Assembly: GCA_000310025.1 (NCBI GenBank)
Contig: FN649743.1
Coordinates: 2,734 to 48,299 of the forward strand
Origin: Ectocarpus siliculosus
Lineage: Eukaryota > Sar > Phaeophyceae > Ectocarpales > Ectocarpaceae
DNA: 45,566 bases
Direction: 5' to 3'
The position numbers and the translations under genes are program-made. This document shows positions 42,803 to 45,566 of the stretch, piece by piece. The notes under the pieces are model-generated. The model saw nothing but the letters and a program-made list of their open reading frames with translations, was not told the DNA's origin and searched no databases. Every line of letters begins with the position of its first letter. Position 1 is the stretch's first letter.

Positions 42803-45284
42803 GGCAATGGTCGATAGAGCGCACGACCTCCCTGTGGGGAAGATGTGTGAAGATGAAGAACAAGATAGGAGAGTTGTTGAACGGTCGGTCGGTTGTTCCG
42901 TTGCTTGTGTGTGGCGTGGAGCGGGAAAGCTGCCAGAAAACGCCCACCACAGATGTATCCCGAGCCGCAGATGCGGTCCTGATGCTTCGCGACGACGGAT
43001 AGGCAGCGCCAGGGGGTGCAGCAACCAAACCAAGGTGGTTGCACTTTTGTTCTCGCGTTGTTGACGTGGGTGTGGGTGTGGAAGCAGAGGGGACGGGAGC
43101 AAGGGATGATGAGAGAGGGAGTGATCTCCTCCTCCGTAGTTCTGACTTGCCGAGAGATCAAGTGAAACGGCGAGTGGGTCGGAGGTTCCACTTCAAAGCA
43201 GGTGGCCGGAGAGTGTATTGTGTGTGTGCAGGCAACCCGGTGCCCTCACAGGGGCAGGCGCGCGTAACGGGCAGGGACCTCTTTGTTTTTTGCGCGAACA
43301 GCAGGGCGGACGAACTGTCGCCAGCAAAATCAGACCACAAAGAAGATCTCTTATTCTTTCCCGTCGCCTCTTGCCGCAGCATCTACCGGCTCTTGCTGTC
43401 GAAACGGAACATATTTTTTCGACCCGTCTCGTTTCGGCCGTGAGCAATGTTCTGGAATTTTCCTACAAAGACGTTGTTTTTTGCGCGCAAAAAATCGGTT
43501 TAGTTTTTCTGTTGTTCTTCTTGGATGATCCAGACCCCGGGAATGGCAGGTCCTGGCAGTTTGGATCCCACCGTCTGTTCTCGGGGAGGTCTGTGCCCCC
43601 CCCATATCACGCTATATTACACTATATCACCCGATGTGTGATGCTCCGCTGCTGGCCAGCACTTGCGTGGAACCCATTTTGCACCATCGTTTAAGAACTT
43701 TGCCCTCCGGACGGTGAAATCCAGAGAGGCTCCCCGAAAGAGCAAAGAGATGAAATCGAGAAAAGAAAGACGGAAAGATGCGAGAAAAGACGGAAAATGA
43801 CCTCATCCCCGTGCAGTGGCACCCAACATTTCTCCAGTCCAACGGACCGCAACCGTGCCACTTGCGTGTATCGATCGTTGTTGTGTTGTGGCCCGTCGTA
43901 TGGCGAAAGCCTTAGAACGCCGGGCTCGGCAAGAACACTGATGCTGTCAAATCAGCACATATGTGCATAATGCATCATATACAAACATCCCTTCGAACGG
44001 CTCGCTCGCCATCTCGAACGGTAAATAAACTCTATTCCCCCTGGGTGCTGACATACGTTCGTCCACGTTCCAAATGAAAAAGAACATCTAGCAGAAGGTT
44101 GCGAAGTTGGAGGAGGATAGGAATCTCAGTCGGGAGGGCGGCCGGGACGATGCCGTTGTTTCAGCTTCTACAACAAACAGCGCGTGTGCGTCAGGCCATG
44201 GACTCCTCCTTCCTGTGTGCACCCTTCCAACAGCATACCAGTAGACTATAATGGTAGTCGAGCGTTGGCTCAGGACCAGGACTTTGGGCGCGCCGACCTC
44301 TACACAGACCAGGGCGCAGGGGGGTCGTATCCACAGGTCGCATGCAGAAATATGTAGTGCACGCGTGTTGGGTGGGTGCTTCATGGTTGATTTCAGATTA
44401 TTTTTTTACAAGACAGCAGGTGGGTCACTCATCATTCGTGGTGACAGCAGTCTGCTGTACCAAGTCATTTGACATATCTATTGTATGTAATCGACGTGAG
44501 TGGTACGTCATGCTAGGCTGCTGCAGTAGTCACGATCCTGAGATTTTGATTATCACTTCATTTTGTAGGCGTTGGACCGCGCGCGTGATTATAACCTGCT
44601 CAACCAACCCATACGCGCGCTAATGTAGCTGGATAGCACGATAGCACCATGCATGCTGTTTCCGTGGAGGAAGCACTTCAATACTCTCACCATATGCATG
44701 AAAGCATAGCCCACGTTATATACATTTCTTCGGTATCAAGCACTTCCTCCGCGTTTTTTGTTCGGGATAGGCCGCATGAAGCATCACATGTCCCCCTCCT
44801 CGACCATTGCATAGTATGTGTTCCTATAATTAATGCCAATACGCCCTTCCTAATCATCGTCATTTTCCGATGCCTTAACAAAATAAATGCGGTAGCTGTT
44901 CGGGTCGGTTGGATACCTCCTTCAGCAACAAGGCTTCAAAATCGAAAATCGAACGATATTTTCTACAACTAACTACATGAATATTTCTACATGAATTTCT
45001 ACATGACACTTCTCCTACAGATGACCTGACCCTTGGTCCACTTGCTTGACGTTTTTTCTGCAACGAACGGACGACAGTCGGTGTTCACCGGGGCGCCACT
45101 CCTTTCGCCCCCCTCCCCCCCCTACTCACACCGCTGTATTTTCTTTTGGTGCTCTTGGCGTGAAAAAGATGCACCCCCAACAACGCGCAACGCACAGCGC
45201 ACAACAAACACACGGCCCACGTCAGCCCCCCCCCCCCCCCCCCTTTGCCTCCCATTCTTTTTTGGCATTTAAAAAAACGCCCCA
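42803..45284. other. Upstream flank of the cyclin gene, no other gene recognised
   Basis: The first ~650 bp should hold the cyclin promoter and a possible non-coding or short coding exon; the acceptor-like CCCCACAG falls at 42832-42839. Frames up to 158 residues (43218-43694 +) show no domain. A short repeated CTACATGAATATTTCTACAT-type stretch lies near 44970-45010. Nothing else is supported. Confidence 0.35.
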
Positions 45285-45566
45285 AATTTGTAAAAAAAAC
45301 AAAAAAAAAAAAAATAAATTCTTTTTAAAAAATTTAAATGGCTCCCCCTTTGTTGGGGTAAAATGGAAAAATCTTCAAGGATTCTTCCAAAAACTAAAAA
45401 AAAAAATTAAATTCCGCGTAAACCTTAAGTTGAAAAAAAGGGGAAAATTCCCCCCCAACGCCCCAAAAAAAAAAACATTCCCCTTTTTTTGCCCATTTTT
45501 AAAAGGGGGGTCCAAAAAAAAGAAAAAAATTCCGGGGGGGGGGGGGGGGGGGGGAGGGGGACATTT
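45285..45566. other. Homopolymer-rich, low-quality contig end
   Basis: Almost every base is in an extended homopolymer, and the sequence ends in a run of more than 20 G broken once by A. Together with the lack of any coding or repeat structure, this looks like uncorrected read-end sequence rather than biology. Confidence 0.6.

Overview
This is a eukaryotic nuclear window, sparse in genes and rich in transposable elements. The one well-resolved host gene has GT-AG spliceosomal introns of 0.4-0.6 kb. There is a short interstitial TTAGGG array, several foldback and MITE-like elements, and two Ty3/gypsy elements with chromodomain-like pol ends. Long introns, Ala/Gly/Ser-rich exons and long homopolymer runs suggest a photosynthetic stramenopile, with a brown alga as best guess. 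That assignment is inference; no marker in the window proves it. Nothing bacterial, no rRNA and no CRISPR array was seen.

Layout. 1-3877: non-coding, with an irregular minisatellite, a tandem pair of a dispersed repeat (R2) ending in a C-tract, and a ~320 bp foldback element. 3878-5467 (-): an intact, intronless 529-residue multi-pass membrane protein of unknown family. 5643-14312 (+): a full-length Ty3/gypsy element with two 251 bp LTRs, a candidate PBS and PPT, Gag, protease, RT, RNase H, integrase and a chromodomain-like end. Every coding part is broken by stops or frameshifts. 14983-20574: two copies of a ~475 bp dispersed repeat (R1), a degenerate tRNA-like sequence and a 268 bp MITE. 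20597-27068 (+): a second, heavily decayed LTR element. Its left LTR carries a 1,058 bp terminal-inverted-repeat transposon with a TAA target duplication, and its interior keeps a chromodomain fragment. 29179-30741 (-): a long low-complexity ORF, possibly an exon. 33833-33862: interstitial telomere-like repeats. 39421-42802 (-): a four-exon cyclin gene. 45285-45566: homopolymer-rich sequence that looks like a poor-quality contig end.

The host genes (membrane protein, possible low-complexity gene, cyclin) show no operon-like or functional linkage. The membrane-protein gene starts 175 bp from the gypsy insertion. The strongest observations are the complete cyclin gene model, the dated nested-transposon history (LTR element, then TIR element, with an empty-site paralog in the same window), the orphan membrane protein, and an over-represented 10-mer (ACTGCTGTAG).
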